Positions 27,066 through 38,488 are shown, counted from the stretch's first letter. The stretch is 64,000 nucleotides of DNA from an uncultured Psychrobacter sp. (GCF_947495825.1 NZ_CANMAH010000003.1:62001-126000), one strand, 5' to 3'. Translations and numbers: made by a program. Notes: generated by a model not told the origin, from the letters alone.

Positions 27066-28178
27066 ATGAAAGCGACCCTTAAGAGTTTACGTGAAACAAA
27101 AGCTGATCCTGCAGTAAGTATATTTGTAAAAACACACCGTGAGCATCCAGAAAATGGACAAGATCCTATTGCGCTAAAGAACCAATTAAAAGTAGTAGAA
27201 GAGCGCTTAACCAATGAGTATGATAAGCAGACAGCATCTACTATTTTAGAAAATATCCATGCTAAAACAGATGATCTCAATCATAACTATAACCTTGATA
27301 CGTTAGCAATTTTTGCTAGTACTGACGATGTACAAATCATCCGTATGCCACTTGATACCAAAGAGCGCGTTGTAATATCTGATCGCTTTGCAACTCGTGA
27401 TCTTGTCCGTGATATGGCAAGTGCAGTACATTATTATACGGTGGTCCTCACTCGTGACGTGGCGCGTTTGATCGAAGCGTCTAATGATCGCGTTATCAGA
27501 GAGTTTGATAATGATTCTGATAGCCAGAACAATATGGAAAACATCCCATTCCCTATAGAAAATAATGGTTTGTATACCACCGGTGATGCAGGATCTGATC
27601 GTTCAGCAAACAAAGAAGATAACTATTTAAAAGAGTTTTTTAACCAAGTTGATAAAAGTGTACAAGAGCTATGGGGCGAACATAAAATGCCACTGGTTGT
27701 GGTTGGTGATGCACGCAATATCAGCTACTATAATGACGTCTGCGATCGTCCAGACAATATCATTGCCAGAGTCTCGAACATCGCCAATTTAGAAGATGGC
27801 AGCGCTCAACATATTATCGATGGTGTCCAAGAGGCAGTAGAGAGCTATCGTACGTCCTTACACGAAGCCGCACTTGGTGAGATTGATAAAGCGCGCGGTG
27901 CAGAGATGTTACGTACCGATTTGCAAGAAGTTTATCGTAGTGCTTTCCAAGGAGCAGGCGAGACGCTTTATGTACGCCGTGGCTATATGCAGTCAGCTAA
28001 GATTGATGAAAAAGCTCAAACACTTATGCTGGCAGACGACGCTACTGCAAATGATGTAACGGATGATGCTGTTGGTGAGATTATAGAACATGTCATGCAT
28101 AATGGTGGTGAAGTGGTGTTTATGCCGCAAGACATCATGAGCGAAGACCAGCCAATTGCTTTGGTTACGCGCTACTGA
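27066..28178 (+). CDS. Balon-like ribosome hibernation factor (bacterial aeRF1/Pelota relative)
   Basis: A 370-residue, roughly 41 kDa protein that I assign to the Balon group of the baeRF family, bacterial relatives of archaeal-eukaryotic release factor aeRF1 and Pelota. Balon was described from cold-shocked Psychrobacter urativorans, where it occupies the ribosomal A site, contacts the decoding and peptidyl-transferase centres, and binds with EF-Tu-GDP. Seen here: an N-terminal alpha/beta domain with NLDTLAIFASTDDVQIIRMPL (residues about 79-99), a middle domain with HYYTVVLTRDVARLIE and a long polar insertion (about 155-205), LVVVGDARNISYYND, and an eRF1_3-like C-terminal domain ending EIIEHVMHNGGEVVFMPQD. 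No GGQ tripeptide occurs, so peptide release is not expected. The frame opens with TTG at 27030, but AAGGAGAAG before ATG 27066 fixes the start. Monocistronic, with its own terminator. Confidence 0.82.
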   Translation: MKATLKSLRETKADPAVSIFVKTHREHPENGQDPIALKNQLKVVEERLTNEYDKQTASTILENIHAKTDDLNHNYNLDTLAIFASTDDVQIIRMPLDTKERVVISDRFATRDLVRDMASAVHYYTVVLTRDVARLIEASNDRVIREFDNDSDSQNNMENIPFPIENNGLYTTGDAGSDRSANKEDNYLKEFFNQVDKSVQELWGEHKMPLVVVGDARNISYYNDVCDRPDNIIARVSNIANLEDGSAQHIIDGVQEAVESYRTSLHEAALGEIDKARGAEMLRTDLQEVYRSAFQGAGETLYVRRGYMQSAKIDEKAQTLMLADDATANDVTDDAVGEIIEHVMHNGGEVVFMPQDIMSEDQPIALVTRY

Positions 28179-28220
28179 TTATCCAATCAGTTAACTGAAT
28201 CATGATAATTTATCACTAAC

Positions 28221-28256
28221 AAGAGCATTGGTTCGATAAGGGCCAATGCTCTTTTA
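28221..28256 (+). terminator. Rho-independent terminator after the Balon-like gene
   Basis: AGAGCATTGG pairs perfectly with CCAATGCTCT around an 11-12 base loop, with flanking A and T runs. Confidence 0.88.
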
Positions 28257-28407
28257 TTTGCAAACATGAAGGTGTAGTGGACATTCACAAATAACCTCTA
28301 GCAGTTAAATGCTCAATACGATTTAATGCAATAACGATAAAGCTAAAATTACCATTAATGTTGTTATAGTATGGATAACGCCTATAATTGCTTATGACAC
28401 TTATGCT

Positions 28408-29181
28408 ATGAATACGAAATCTATGATGAATAAAAACTCTTTTGTTGTGACCAGCTATAACATCCATAAAGGTATGTCACCACTTAATCGCCGAGTAAAA
28501 ATGCAAGGTATTGCTCAAGCTCTTGAAGAGGTAGGGTCTGATGTCCTATGTTTACAAGAGGTGCAAGGTCAACACTTGAGGCGCAACGTGCACTATAACG
28601 AATACCCTGATCAATCTCAGCACGAATGGTTTGGTGAGTATTTGCAGCTGCAAAATAGCTATGGCAAAAACTCAGAATACGAAAACGGACATCATGGAAA
28701 TGCAGTATTGAGCCGGTTCCCATTAGATCCCAAACACAATGTCAATATCACTGTGAATAAGCTTGAGCAACGCGGTGTGTTGCACTGTGAAGTGCAGCCA
28801 GCTGGTTGGAAGAAGCCAGTAGTGGTGCTATGCGCCCATCTTAATTTGTTTGAGCGCGACCGTATCAAACAATATCAAGCAATTAGCGATTACGTACGTA
28901 ATGAGATAGCCTCAGATCAACCGCTGATTTTGGCAGGCGACTTTAATGACTGGAAAAAACTGTCTTGTGACACATTAGCCAGTGACCTTGGAATGACTGA
29001 GACCTTTAGGCACTGTCATGGTAAGCTGTTACCGACCTTCCCAGCAAAGCTGCCGGTACTCAGCTTAGATCGTATTTATGTTCGCAACCTTTCTATAAAA
29101 AGTGCTTGGGTACATAATGGAAAGCCGTGGTCTAAGCTCTCAGATCATTTGCCTATTAGTGCTGAGCTGGCTCTGTTATAG
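28408..29181 (+). CDS. Endonuclease/exonuclease/phosphatase (EEP) family hydrolase
   Basis: A 257-residue metal-dependent hydrolase of the EEP (DNase I-like) superfamily. The four hallmark motifs are present: SYNIHKG (about 15-21), CLQEVQG (about 48-54) with the metal-binding Glu, GDFNDW (about 177-182) and LSDHLPISAEL (about 244-254). There is no signal peptide, so it is probably cytoplasmic. Substrates in this superfamily range from DNA and RNA to phospholipids and inositol phosphates, and nothing here decides among them. The start is uncertain: no ribosome site is seen, and the ATGs at 28423 and 28426 are alternatives. Confidence 0.85.
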   Translation: MNTKSMMNKNSFVVTSYNIHKGMSPLNRRVKMQGIAQALEEVGSDVLCLQEVQGQHLRRNVHYNEYPDQSQHEWFGEYLQLQNSYGKNSEYENGHHGNAVLSRFPLDPKHNVNITVNKLEQRGVLHCEVQPAGWKKPVVVLCAHLNLFERDRIKQYQAISDYVRNEIASDQPLILAGDFNDWKKLSCDTLASDLGMTETFRHCHGKLLPTFPAKLPVLSLDRIYVRNLSIKSAWVHNGKPWSKLSDHLPISAELALL

Positions 29182-29251
29182 TGTGGGTTCGAGCTCTATA
29201 TATTAATAAAACAGACAACCATAACTACATAAAATATAAGGATATATAATT

Positions 29252-30256
29252 ATGTCTACCGTTTCTAATAACCAGTTACCAACGACTCAACATGCTGCTC
29301 TTATTCGTGAGTTTGGCGAGCCTGAGGTCATGCACTATCAAGATGGTGTCGCTATCCCTGACTTGAGTGATGATCAAGTTTTGGTAAAAGTAGCGTATGC
29401 AGGTATCAATCCTGTCGATTATAAAACTCGCCAAGGTAAGGGTTGGGGTGCAGAAAACATTCGTAACAATAAATTTGAGCACGATAAACCTGCTATTTTG
29501 GGTTTTGACGTAGCTGGCGTTGTGGCCAAAAGTAATAACGATCAGTTCACAGTCGGTGAACAAGTGGCAGCTCTGACCTTTGATGGTGGCTGTTATGCTG
29601 AGTACGTTGCAGTCGATGCCAATCTGCTTGCCAAAGTACCAGAGTCGGTAACGCTAGAGCAGGCAGGGGCGCTACCTTGTATAGGACAAACAGCGCTACA
29701 ATTCGTCGAGTTTGCTGATATCAAAAAAGGCGAGCATGTCGTCATCAACGCGCCAGCAGGCGGTGTTGGTCATTTGGCCATACAGATGCTGATGGATAAA
29801 GTGGACAATGACAACGTAAAAGTTACGGTCATCTGCTCATCTGAAAAATATGACAAACTTGATGAGTTAATAGATAAGAGTAAGCTTGCAGGCTGGATTG
29901 ATTATACTAAAGATGAAGCTTTTCCAGATCTGCAAGCCGATGTGCTACTGGACTTAGTCGGCGATGATGCTGGCGTACGCGCGCTTAAAGTATTGAAGTC
30001 TGGCGGACGCGTCAATGTACTACCTACTATCTGGGTTGATAAACTTCAAGAAGCAGGCGACCAAAACAACCTAAACGTGGCAGGCTTTAAGGTTCAGCGT
30101 AGTGGAGAAGATATGGCTCGCGTGTTACAGCAAGTAGGAGATGGGAAGTTAAAACTACAGATTCAGCAGACATATCCGCTATCTGAAGTCGTTGCTGCGC
30201 ATCGTGAGCTACAAAAAGGCGATACCTTTGGCAAACTTGTCTTAAAAGTTAGCTAA
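29252..30256 (+). CDS. Zinc-free MDR oxidoreductase (quinone oxidoreductase-like)
   Basis: A 334-residue NADPH-dependent medium-chain reductase. The GroES-like half carries VKVAYAGINPVDYKTRQGKG (about 46-65) and DVAGVV. The Rossmann half has INAPAGGVGHLAIQM (about 165-179). Zinc-ligand cysteines typical of alcohol dehydrogenases are absent, which places it with quinone oxidoreductase/zeta-crystallin types. Substrate unknown; relatives reduce quinones or reactive enones. AAGGATAT precedes the ATG. The stop overlaps the convergent AlkB-like gene by 4 bases. Confidence 0.85.
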   Translation: MSTVSNNQLPTTQHAALIREFGEPEVMHYQDGVAIPDLSDDQVLVKVAYAGINPVDYKTRQGKGWGAENIRNNKFEHDKPAILGFDVAGVVAKSNNDQFTVGEQVAALTFDGGCYAEYVAVDANLLAKVPESVTLEQAGALPCIGQTALQFVEFADIKKGEHVVINAPAGGVGHLAIQMLMDKVDNDNVKVTVICSSEKYDKLDELIDKSKLAGWIDYTKDEAFPDLQADVLLDLVGDDAGVRALKVLKSGGRVNVLPTIWVDKLQEAGDQNNLNVAGFKVQRSGEDMARVLQQVGDGKLKLQIQQTYPLSEVVAAHRELQKGDTFGKLVLKVS

Positions 30257-30885
30257 GCTTGATTTGATTCACTAAATGCTATTTTTCGAAAGGTCAGGCT
30301 AATTCGTCCATCAGTGACGGTCTTAGTCTTAGTAATGGTATGCTTCCAAAACGTTTGGGTATCACCATGCATGACGATAAGCTGACCTGACTCAAGATAA
30401 AGCTCGACTTTATCTTGAGTTTTTTTATGCTTTAAGACAAATTTGCGCGTGGCACCCAGTGATAAAGACGCGATAATTGGCTGCACGCCCAGCTCCCTTT
30501 CATCGTCTGCATGATAGCCCATACCGTCAGCGCCTGTTGGGTAGTAATTTAGCAAGCAGGAATTAAAATTAGCTTTGATTCCTATATCTGCTAGCTGTTT
30601 TTCGATACTTCGTTTCACGTGAAACACAGACTTTGTCCATGGGACACTTTGGCGCGTATGTCCTGAATAGTGATAGCTGGTATCGTCATTACCCATCCAA
30701 ACAATCTGTCGCGTAGTGACGTGCGTTTTACCAAATAAAGTCACGACGTCCGAGTGCCAAGGAAGTTCGGTTAAAAGTGTTTCGTAGAGGTCATTAGGAT
30801 TATTAATAATAACCCCCAAATCATTCACCTTACCATCGTAAGGCAATAGGTTATCAGAGGGTAATGGTGCAAAAAGATCAGTCAT
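30253..30885 (-). CDS. AlkB-like Fe(II)/2-oxoglutarate dioxygenase
   Basis: A 210-residue protein of the AlkB superfamily, which removes alkyl groups from nucleic-acid bases by oxidation. All metal and cosubstrate residues are visible: His125-x-Asp127 in GYHADDE, His182 in WKHTITK, Arg194 in DGRISLTF and Arg200 in FRK. LNYYPTGADGMGYHADDE and SLSLGATRKFVL (about 141-152) resemble the ALKBH2/3-like bacterial group more than classical E. coli AlkB. It begins 8 bases after the hydrolase stop and is probably co-transcribed with it. DNA repair is the likely role; RNA demethylation cannot be excluded. Confidence 0.88.
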   Translation of the reverse strand: MTDLFAPLPSDNLLPYDGKVNDLGVIINNPNDLYETLLTELPWHSDVVTLFGKTHVTTRQIVWMGNDDTSYHYSGHTRQSVPWTKSVFHVKRSIEKQLADIGIKANFNSCLLNYYPTGADGMGYHADDERELGVQPIIASLSLGATRKFVLKHKKTQDKVELYLESGQLIVMHGDTQTFWKHTITKTKTVTDGRISLTFRKIAFSESNQA

Positions 30886-30893
30886 CGTTTGGT

Positions 30894-31784
30894 TTATCTT
30901 TCGTCTTTATAGTGCTCACTTATGATTTGCGCGCATAATTCAGGCGCTTCCATCGGTAACAAATGTCCATATTCAGACAGTGATACCAAGCTGTTGTCAG
31001 GTACAAATTTCTGCCATTGCTTGCGAACTTTATGGTTAATAAATAAAGTCGGCTTGCCTGTGACCAGTGTATAAGGACAGCGTAGTTTTTTCAGAGCGCT
31101 ATCAATGTGCGGCGTACCAAAATAGTTGGCAAGCTCTTGTTCTGGATCGAAGATTAAAGAGTAGCTGCCGTCAGTATTAGCAGCGAGGCTTTGCTCAGCG
31201 AATACTAGCAAATGTTCATCACTGATACGTCTGTACGCGCGTTGCTTGCGCAGATGCTCGTAGTAATCATTGATACTTGACCATTTGGTTTGTTTGGTCA
31301 GGGTGCTCTTAAACGGTTCACGGCTAAGCATAAAAGCACGTGGGAGTAGGTTATATAATGCGGTTTGTTTTTTGGTAAAGGTGACCGGCTCAATAAGATA
31401 CAGCTGTGAGAATAGATCAGGACGCTTAGCTGCTGCCATCGCCGTTGCAGTCGCTCCTTGGGAGTGTCCAATACCGATAATAGGCTTGTCTTGAGTCTTA
31501 TCCAAAAACTCGATAAGCATATCAGCATCTTGCTCACGAGTTAGGCACCGAGCTTTAGGCTTATCATACCAATAGCCACGCAGCGCCAGCGAGATGATAT
31601 CGAAGTTATCTGCAAGTTCGGTTAGTAGCGGGGAGTAAGTACCAACCGTAAAGCTGTTGCCACCATAAAAATGGGCAGGTGGACGTTTTTGCGTCATGGT
31701 TTTCTCTGAGCTATTGAGCTGATGGAGGTCGTAATAACGTGCTTGTTTGCCGCTTATATCGATACTATTTGTAAATGTTTCCAT
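30894..31784 (-). CDS. Alpha/beta hydrolase
   Basis: A 296-residue cytoplasmic protein with an alpha/beta-hydrolase fold. The oxyanion region is HFYGGNSFTVGTYSPLL (about 38-54), the nucleophile elbow is GIGHSQGATAT (about 108-118, Ser in the middle of GHSQG), and a late His in LSEYGHLLPMEAPE (about 273-286) completes the triad with an Asp that I cannot place. It resembles the esterase/haloperoxidase-like group. Substrate unknown. GGAAG precedes the ATG. It lies between an ABC exporter gene and the AlkB-like gene, all on the minus strand. Confidence 0.82.
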   Translation of the reverse strand: METFTNSIDISGKQARYYDLHQLNSSEKTMTQKRPPAHFYGGNSFTVGTYSPLLTELADNFDIISLALRGYWYDKPKARCLTREQDADMLIEFLDKTQDKPIIGIGHSQGATATAMAAAKRPDLFSQLYLIEPVTFTKKQTALYNLLPRAFMLSREPFKSTLTKQTKWSSINDYYEHLRKQRAYRRISDEHLLVFAEQSLAANTDGSYSLIFDPEQELANYFGTPHIDSALKKLRCPYTLVTGKPTLFINHKVRKQWQKFVPDNSLVSLSEYGHLLPMEAPELCAQIISEHYKDER

Positions 31785-31820
31785 GATAAGGCTTCCCTTT
31801 TTATTATTTTTGGATAAAGA

Positions 31821-33728
31821 TCAATTGTCTTCACCCAAAAAACCTCCGCTTTGACGCTGCCATAATCCAGCATAGACACCTTTTAGTGCTAACAATTCGT
31901 CATGGCTACCTTGTTCGATAATCTGTCCTTTATCCATAACGACCAATCTATCTAGTGCAGCAATCGTTGATAGACGATGCGCGATAGCAATAACGGTTTT
32001 ACCAGTCATAATGTCATTTAAGCTTTCGGTAATGGCGAATTCAATCTCAGAATCAAGCGCACTGGTTGCTTCATCTAAGAGCAGAATAGGAGCGTTTTTT
32101 AACATGACACGAGAAATGGCAATACGCTGTCGCTGTCCGCCAGAGAGTTTGACGCCACGTTCACCAACTTGGGTGTCAAGACCGGTATTGCCTTTATCAT
32201 CATATAAGTCTTTGATAAAGTCCCAAGCTTGGGCTTGCTTGGTCGCAAAAATAATCTCTTCATCAGTGGCATCAGGGCGACCGTAAGCGATATTTTCACG
32301 TACAGTACGGTGAAGCAGGGAGGTATCCTGAGTGACCATGCCAATCTGCTGACGCAATGAATCTTGCGTGACCTCGTCAATCGCTTGACCATCGATGTAG
32401 ATCTTGCCGCTATCGACATCAAAAAAGCGTAAGAGTAAATTAACTAAGGTTGATTTGCCAGCACCTGATCGCCCCACCAACCCAATCTTCTCGCCAGGTT
32501 TGATATCTAAATAAAAGCTATCAAGTAGTTTTATTGGCGCAGATGCAAGAGTAGAGCTGCTAGCATCAGACTCACTAGCCGCTGCATTTTCAGTATTCTC
32601 GTCTTCGTAACTAAAGTCAACGTTGTCAAATACGATATGTCCATCAGTAACCTGTAGAGCAGGAGCATTAGGTACATCTATGATGGTCTGTGGCGCCGAT
32701 AAAGTCCGCATGCCATCTTGCACAGTACCAATACTCTCAAACAAGCTGGCCGTTTGCCACATAATCCAGCGAGTAAGACCATTAAGGCGTAGTGCCATTG
32801 CGGTCGCTGCAGCAATAGCACCAACGCCCACAGCACCCTGCTGCCATAAATATAACCCTATCCCAGCAGTACTACTTACCAAGATGACACTAATCAGATG
32901 CGTTGACACTTCAAGATAGCTGACCCAGCGCATTTGAGCGTGCACCGTCCCCAAAAACTGCCCCATGGCGTTTTTGGCATAACCCAACTCACGGCGTGAG
33001 TGACTAAACAGCTTGACTGTCATAATATTGGCATAGGCATCAGTAATACGTCCAACCATTAAAGCGCGGGCATCCGCTTGTACAATAGCAGTGCGCTTTA
33101 ATCGTGGAATAAAAAACCAAATGGTGAGGCCCACTAAGACAAACCAGATAACAAAAGGGGTTAGTAATAAACTATCAAGATTGAATAAAATAATACCAGA
33201 AGTAATAAAATACACTGTCACGTAGGTAAACATGTCAGTGACAGTCATAACAGTATCGCGTACAGCCAATGCCGTTTGCATCACTTTTGCTGAGACTCGA
33301 CCAGAGAACTCGTCTTGATAAAACTGCATGGACTGACCTAGCATGCGCTGATGAAAACGCCAGCGCATTTGCATGGGAAATACACCCTGCAAAGTCTGAA
33401 AATGTATAAAAGATGACAAGGCAATCCATAACGGACTTAATATCAACACTGCAAGCATGAGGAGTAATAGGTCGCCTTTTTCTGCCCATAGATTTTGTGG
33501 GGTATAGATACCAAGCCAATCGACTATGTTGCCAATCCATGCAAATAGCATAGCCTCATAAACACCGATACCAGCGGACAAAATCATAAAAAGCAGCAAC
33601 CATCCGCGCAGCCCTTTAGTACATGCCCACAAAAACTTTAATAGCCCATCAGTAGGTGAGGGCAGTGGCATAGGCGTATCAGGAAAGGCAGAAAGACGGT
33701 TTTCAAAAAAACGAAATAGAGCATTCAT
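31821..33728 (-). CDS. ABC exporter, fused membrane and ATPase domains (MsbA/MDR type)
   Basis: A 635-residue half-transporter that works as a homodimer or heterodimer in the inner membrane. The type I exporter membrane domain (about 35-330) has six predicted helices. The nucleotide-binding domain (about 355-610) carries the Walker A GLVGRSGAGKST, the signature LSGGQRQRIAI, the Walker B ILLLDEATSALD and the H-loop AIAHRLST. An acidic, Ser/Ala-rich insertion (about 378-400) sits just before the Walker A. The longest frame starts with TTG at 33749; the ATG at 33728 is preferred, but neither has a clear ribosome site. Cargo unknown; a lipid or drug exporter is most likely. Confidence 0.9.
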   Translation of the reverse strand: MNALFRFFENRLSAFPDTPMPLPSPTDGLLKFLWACTKGLRGWLLLFMILSAGIGVYEAMLFAWIGNIVDWLGIYTPQNLWAEKGDLLLLMLAVLILSPLWIALSSFIHFQTLQGVFPMQMRWRFHQRMLGQSMQFYQDEFSGRVSAKVMQTALAVRDTVMTVTDMFTYVTVYFITSGIILFNLDSLLLTPFVIWFVLVGLTIWFFIPRLKRTAIVQADARALMVGRITDAYANIMTVKLFSHSRRELGYAKNAMGQFLGTVHAQMRWVSYLEVSTHLISVILVSSTAGIGLYLWQQGAVGVGAIAAATAMALRLNGLTRWIMWQTASLFESIGTVQDGMRTLSAPQTIIDVPNAPALQVTDGHIVFDNVDFSYEDENTENAAASESDASSSTLASAPIKLLDSFYLDIKPGEKIGLVGRSGAGKSTLVNLLLRFFDVDSGKIYIDGQAIDEVTQDSLRQQIGMVTQDTSLLHRTVRENIAYGRPDATDEEIIFATKQAQAWDFIKDLYDDKGNTGLDTQVGERGVKLSGGQRQRIAISRVMLKNAPILLLDEATSALDSEIEFAITESLNDIMTGKTVIAIAHRLSTIAALDRLVVMDKGQIIEQGSHDELLALKGVYAGLWQRQSGGFLGEDN

Positions 33729-34064
33729 AGGCAATGACGATACGCCCAAGATAAGTGGTATTAGACACTATCTTGGACAATTACTTGTGTTGTTAGGATT
33801 GTGTGCTATTTTAGCAAAACTTCGCGCTTACCCCTGCATGCTAATTGTAATTTGAACACGATAGGACACATTTGGTGCCAGTTGATAAAAACTACTACAA
33901 ATAAATTGCTGCACAAGAAATATTTTGTTACCTTTTACTGCTTTGTAGTATTCGACAACCTAACTGAGTCGAGAATGAAGCATTGAAAACAACTGTGCCA
34001 AGATTTCCACACTGGTCAAAGAATGAAAAATACGCAAAATTGCGACTCAATAAGGTAGAAGTTG
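33729..34064. other. Divergent intergenic region ABC exporter / EamA transporter
   Basis: A 336-base AT-rich gap holding both promoters. I see no hairpin terminator or credible gene; a 61-codon plus-strand frame (33801-33986) has no ribosome site. Confidence 0.45.
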
Positions 34065-34955
34065 ATGATGTATTTAACGATTGCGGTGCTTTGTAGTGTC
34101 GCTGTTTCTGTTCTACTCAAAGTACTACGACAAAAAAACATAGATATCCGTCAAACGATCGTCGCCGGTTATCCAGTCGCTTTTTTGCTTACTTGGCTAT
34201 TACTAAAGCCAGAAGTGAGTAGTATTAATACGCTTGGCAGTGCATGGGGTATCATTATTGCGCTTGGCATACTGCTACCTACAGTATTTGTGATTCTAGG
34301 ACGTGCCATTGAAGCCGTCGGAATGGTAGCAACCGATGCCGCTCAACGTTTATCGTTGATTATTCCTATTGTTGCCGCTTTTTTATTATTTGGCGAAGTG
34401 TTGACTGGCACCCGTATATTTGGGCTAGCGTTAGGGTTCTTGGCACTTGGCGCGCTGGTTTATCGTCCAAAACAAACAGTCAGCTTTAGTGCTAATAGCA
34501 GTAACAAAACGCATCAGATGACTCGTAAACACTCTGCACTACGAACACCTTTGTGGCTTTTTGGCGTGTGGGCAGGTTATGGCATTATTGATATTTTATT
34601 CAAGCAAGTTGCTAAACAAGGCACCGCATTTCCTCTGACTTTATTTGTCAGTTTTGGCCTTGCAGGGTTATTGTTATTTATATATTTGCTCGTTACTCGC
34701 GTGCGCTGGCAAGGTAATGCACTTGTCGCAGGATTATTGCTTGGTGCGCTGAATATGGGTAATATCTATGCTTATGTGCGTGCCCATCAAATGTTGTCTG
34801 ACTCGCCAAGTATTGTATTTACTGGTATGAATGTTGGAGTCATTGCAGTAGCGACTATTATTGGGGTAGGCGTGTTCAAAGAGTCACTCAATCGTATCAA
34901 TATGCTAGGATTGTTGTTAGCGGTGAGCTGCGTTGCCGTCCTATTCTTAGCTTAA
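34065..34955 (+). CDS. EamA/DMT family transporter
   Basis: A 296-residue, ten-helix inner-membrane protein made of two five-helix halves, as in the drug/metabolite transporter superfamily. The first half ends near residue 135 with LALGFLALGALVYRP. A polar loop (about 138-165) separates it from the second half, which ends with VGVFKESLNRINMLGLLLAV, the usual EamA ending. Members export amino acids, metabolites or drugs; no substrate can be read from the sequence. The frame opens at a TTG (34062) directly before two ATGs. TAAGGTAG lies about 7-8 bases upstream of the ATG at 34065, which is used here. Confidence 0.85.
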   Translation: MMYLTIAVLCSVAVSVLLKVLRQKNIDIRQTIVAGYPVAFLLTWLLLKPEVSSINTLGSAWGIIIALGILLPTVFVILGRAIEAVGMVATDAAQRLSLIIPIVAAFLLFGEVLTGTRIFGLALGFLALGALVYRPKQTVSFSANSSNKTHQMTRKHSALRTPLWLFGVWAGYGIIDILFKQVAKQGTAFPLTLFVSFGLAGLLLFIYLLVTRVRWQGNALVAGLLLGALNMGNIYAYVRAHQMLSDSPSIVFTGMNVGVIAVATIIGVGVFKESLNRINMLGLLLAVSCVAVLFLA

Positions 34956-35276
34956 ATACATTACATTTGGGAAGTCGGTTATATAACAAATAAAGCAAAA
35001 TTTATTAGTCATTTCTATGATGACGAAATTTTGTAGGTGAACAGTAGTTAGGTTTGTATATTCTTAATTCAATATATATAATAAAACATAATATTATCAT
35101 ACACAAGACCAACAACTGTTCTTAAAATGCGTTAATTCTTAACGTATTAAACATAGGCACATCTTATGTCCTATGCTAAGGTGGCTCATAGCTAAACCAT
35201 AGGCAATCTATTATATAGCGTCTCATTTATTATAGTAACAATTGACCCTTATCAACGATTAGAGGATATATATTTA
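34956..35276 (+). other. Intergenic region before the aldolase gene
   Basis: A 321-base AT-rich gap that must include the aldolase promoter. I see no RNA gene and no clear terminator. Confidence 0.45.
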
Positions 35277-36167
35277 ATGGAATATCAAAAGCAACTTCAA
35301 CGAATAAAAGATGGCGCAGGTTTCATTGCAGCCCTTGATCAGAGTGGTGGTAGCACTCCTAAAGCCCTTGAAAACTATGGTGTCACTGGTGATGCGTATG
35401 ACAATGATGAGGCTATGTTTGATCTTGTGCATGAGATGCGTGCTCGGATCATGACCTGCGACTGCTTTGATAATGAGCGTGTTCTTGGAGCAATTTTGTT
35501 TGAAGATACGATGGATCGCGAAGTTAATGGCAAGCCAACAGCCAACTATCTATGGGAAGACAAAAATATTGTACCGTTTTTAAAGGTCGATAAAGGCTTG
35601 GCAGAACAAATGAGTGGTGTACAAGTGATGCGTCCAATTCCTAACTTGGAAGCGTTGTTAGATAAAGCAAAAAACTACCCAGTGTTTGGTACTAAGATGC
35701 GTTCAGTTATTTATGAGCCAAACGCTGATGGTATTGAACTGGTTGTCCAGCAGCAGTTTGACGTTGCAAAACAAATTATCTCTAAAGGCTTTATGCCAAT
35801 CGTTGAGCCGGAAGTAAATATTGATAGTCCTAAAAAGCACGATTGCGAGTTACTTCTAAAAGCTGATATTTTGCGCAATCTTGAGCGTTTAAACGATGAC
35901 CATCAAGTTATGCTCAAACTAACCTTGCCAGAAGAAGAGGGTTTTTACCAAGAGCTGATTGACCATCCAAAAGTGTTAAGAGTCGTTGCATTATCTGGCG
36001 GTTATAGTCGTAGCGATGCTTGCGAAAAGCTTAAGCAAAATCCAGGTATGATTGCCAGTTTCTCGCGTGCGTTTACCGAAGGCTTGAGCAAACAACAAAG
36101 CGATAAAGAGTTTGCCGATACCATCAATGCCTCTATTGACGAGATTTATAAAGCGTCGAAAGTGTAA
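35277..36167 (+). CDS. fda: Fructose-bisphosphate aldolase class I
   Basis: A 296-residue Schiff-base aldolase that interconverts fructose 1,6-bisphosphate with glyceraldehyde 3-phosphate and dihydroxyacetone phosphate. It belongs to the short bacterial class I type known from staphylococci. Typical blocks are FIAALDQSGGSTPKAL (about 16-31), EVNIDSPKK and VMLKLTLPEEE near residue 215, whose Lys is the likely Schiff-base residue. AGAGGA lies upstream of the ATG. A bidirectional terminator separates it from the convergent thiC. Together with tpiA it serves the triose part of gluconeogenesis. Confidence 0.93.
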   Translation: MEYQKQLQRIKDGAGFIAALDQSGGSTPKALENYGVTGDAYDNDEAMFDLVHEMRARIMTCDCFDNERVLGAILFEDTMDREVNGKPTANYLWEDKNIVPFLKVDKGLAEQMSGVQVMRPIPNLEALLDKAKNYPVFGTKMRSVIYEPNADGIELVVQQQFDVAKQIISKGFMPIVEPEVNIDSPKKHDCELLLKADILRNLERLNDDHQVMLKLTLPEEEGFYQELIDHPKVLRVVALSGGYSRSDACEKLKQNPGMIASFSRAFTEGLSKQQSDKEFADTINASIDEIYKASKV

Positions 36168-36196
36168 GCGAGTCTCTTATTAAGAAACTAGTTAAC

Positions 36197-36229
36197 AAAA
36201 AAAGCGCTACTGATTAGTAGCGCTTTTTT
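36197..36229. terminator. Bidirectional terminator between aldolase gene and thiC
   Basis: AGCGCTACT pairs perfectly with AGTAGCGCT around a 4-base loop. Runs of A on the left and T on the right let it work for both convergent genes. Confidence 0.93.
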
Positions 36230-36254
36230 GTGGGACAAAAGTTAACTCTGATTA

Positions 36255-38303
<2,049 letters not shown>

Positions 38304-38440
38304 TTATGTATCCCTATAATTTAGATTTTATAAAAACCATCTCCTATTAAACCTAGTCAAAGATAGTTCTAAAAATCAGTGAACGCCACTTAATATTGAC
38401 CGTCATTCTAAAATTTAATGAGTAAAAATAATGACAGTAA

Positions 38441-38466
38441 TAAAAAGGCATTTCTGCGCGCCCTTT
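38441..38466 (-). terminator. Putative riboswitch-controlled terminator in the thiC leader
   Basis: On the minus strand AAAGGGC (38466-38460) can pair with GCCTTT (38449-38444) with one bulged G, followed by a U run. Its 5' arm overlaps the 3' arm of the hairpin at 38463-38484, so the two structures exclude each other. Inference. Confidence 0.5.
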
Positions 38467-38484
38467 AGTTAGGTATAACTAAAG
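38463..38484 (-). promoter_or_regulatory. Putative anti-terminator hairpin of the thiC leader
   Basis: CTTTAGTTA and TAACTAAAG form a perfect 9-pair stem with a 4-base loop immediately after the aptamer. It competes with the terminator stem at 38441-38466 for bases 38463-38466. Confidence 0.5.
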
Positions 38485-38488
38485 CTTA

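Noticed and set aside
27066..28178. A translation release factor or Pelota-type rescue enzyme
   Set aside because: No GGQ motif occurs, and the best fit is to Balon-type hibernation factors.
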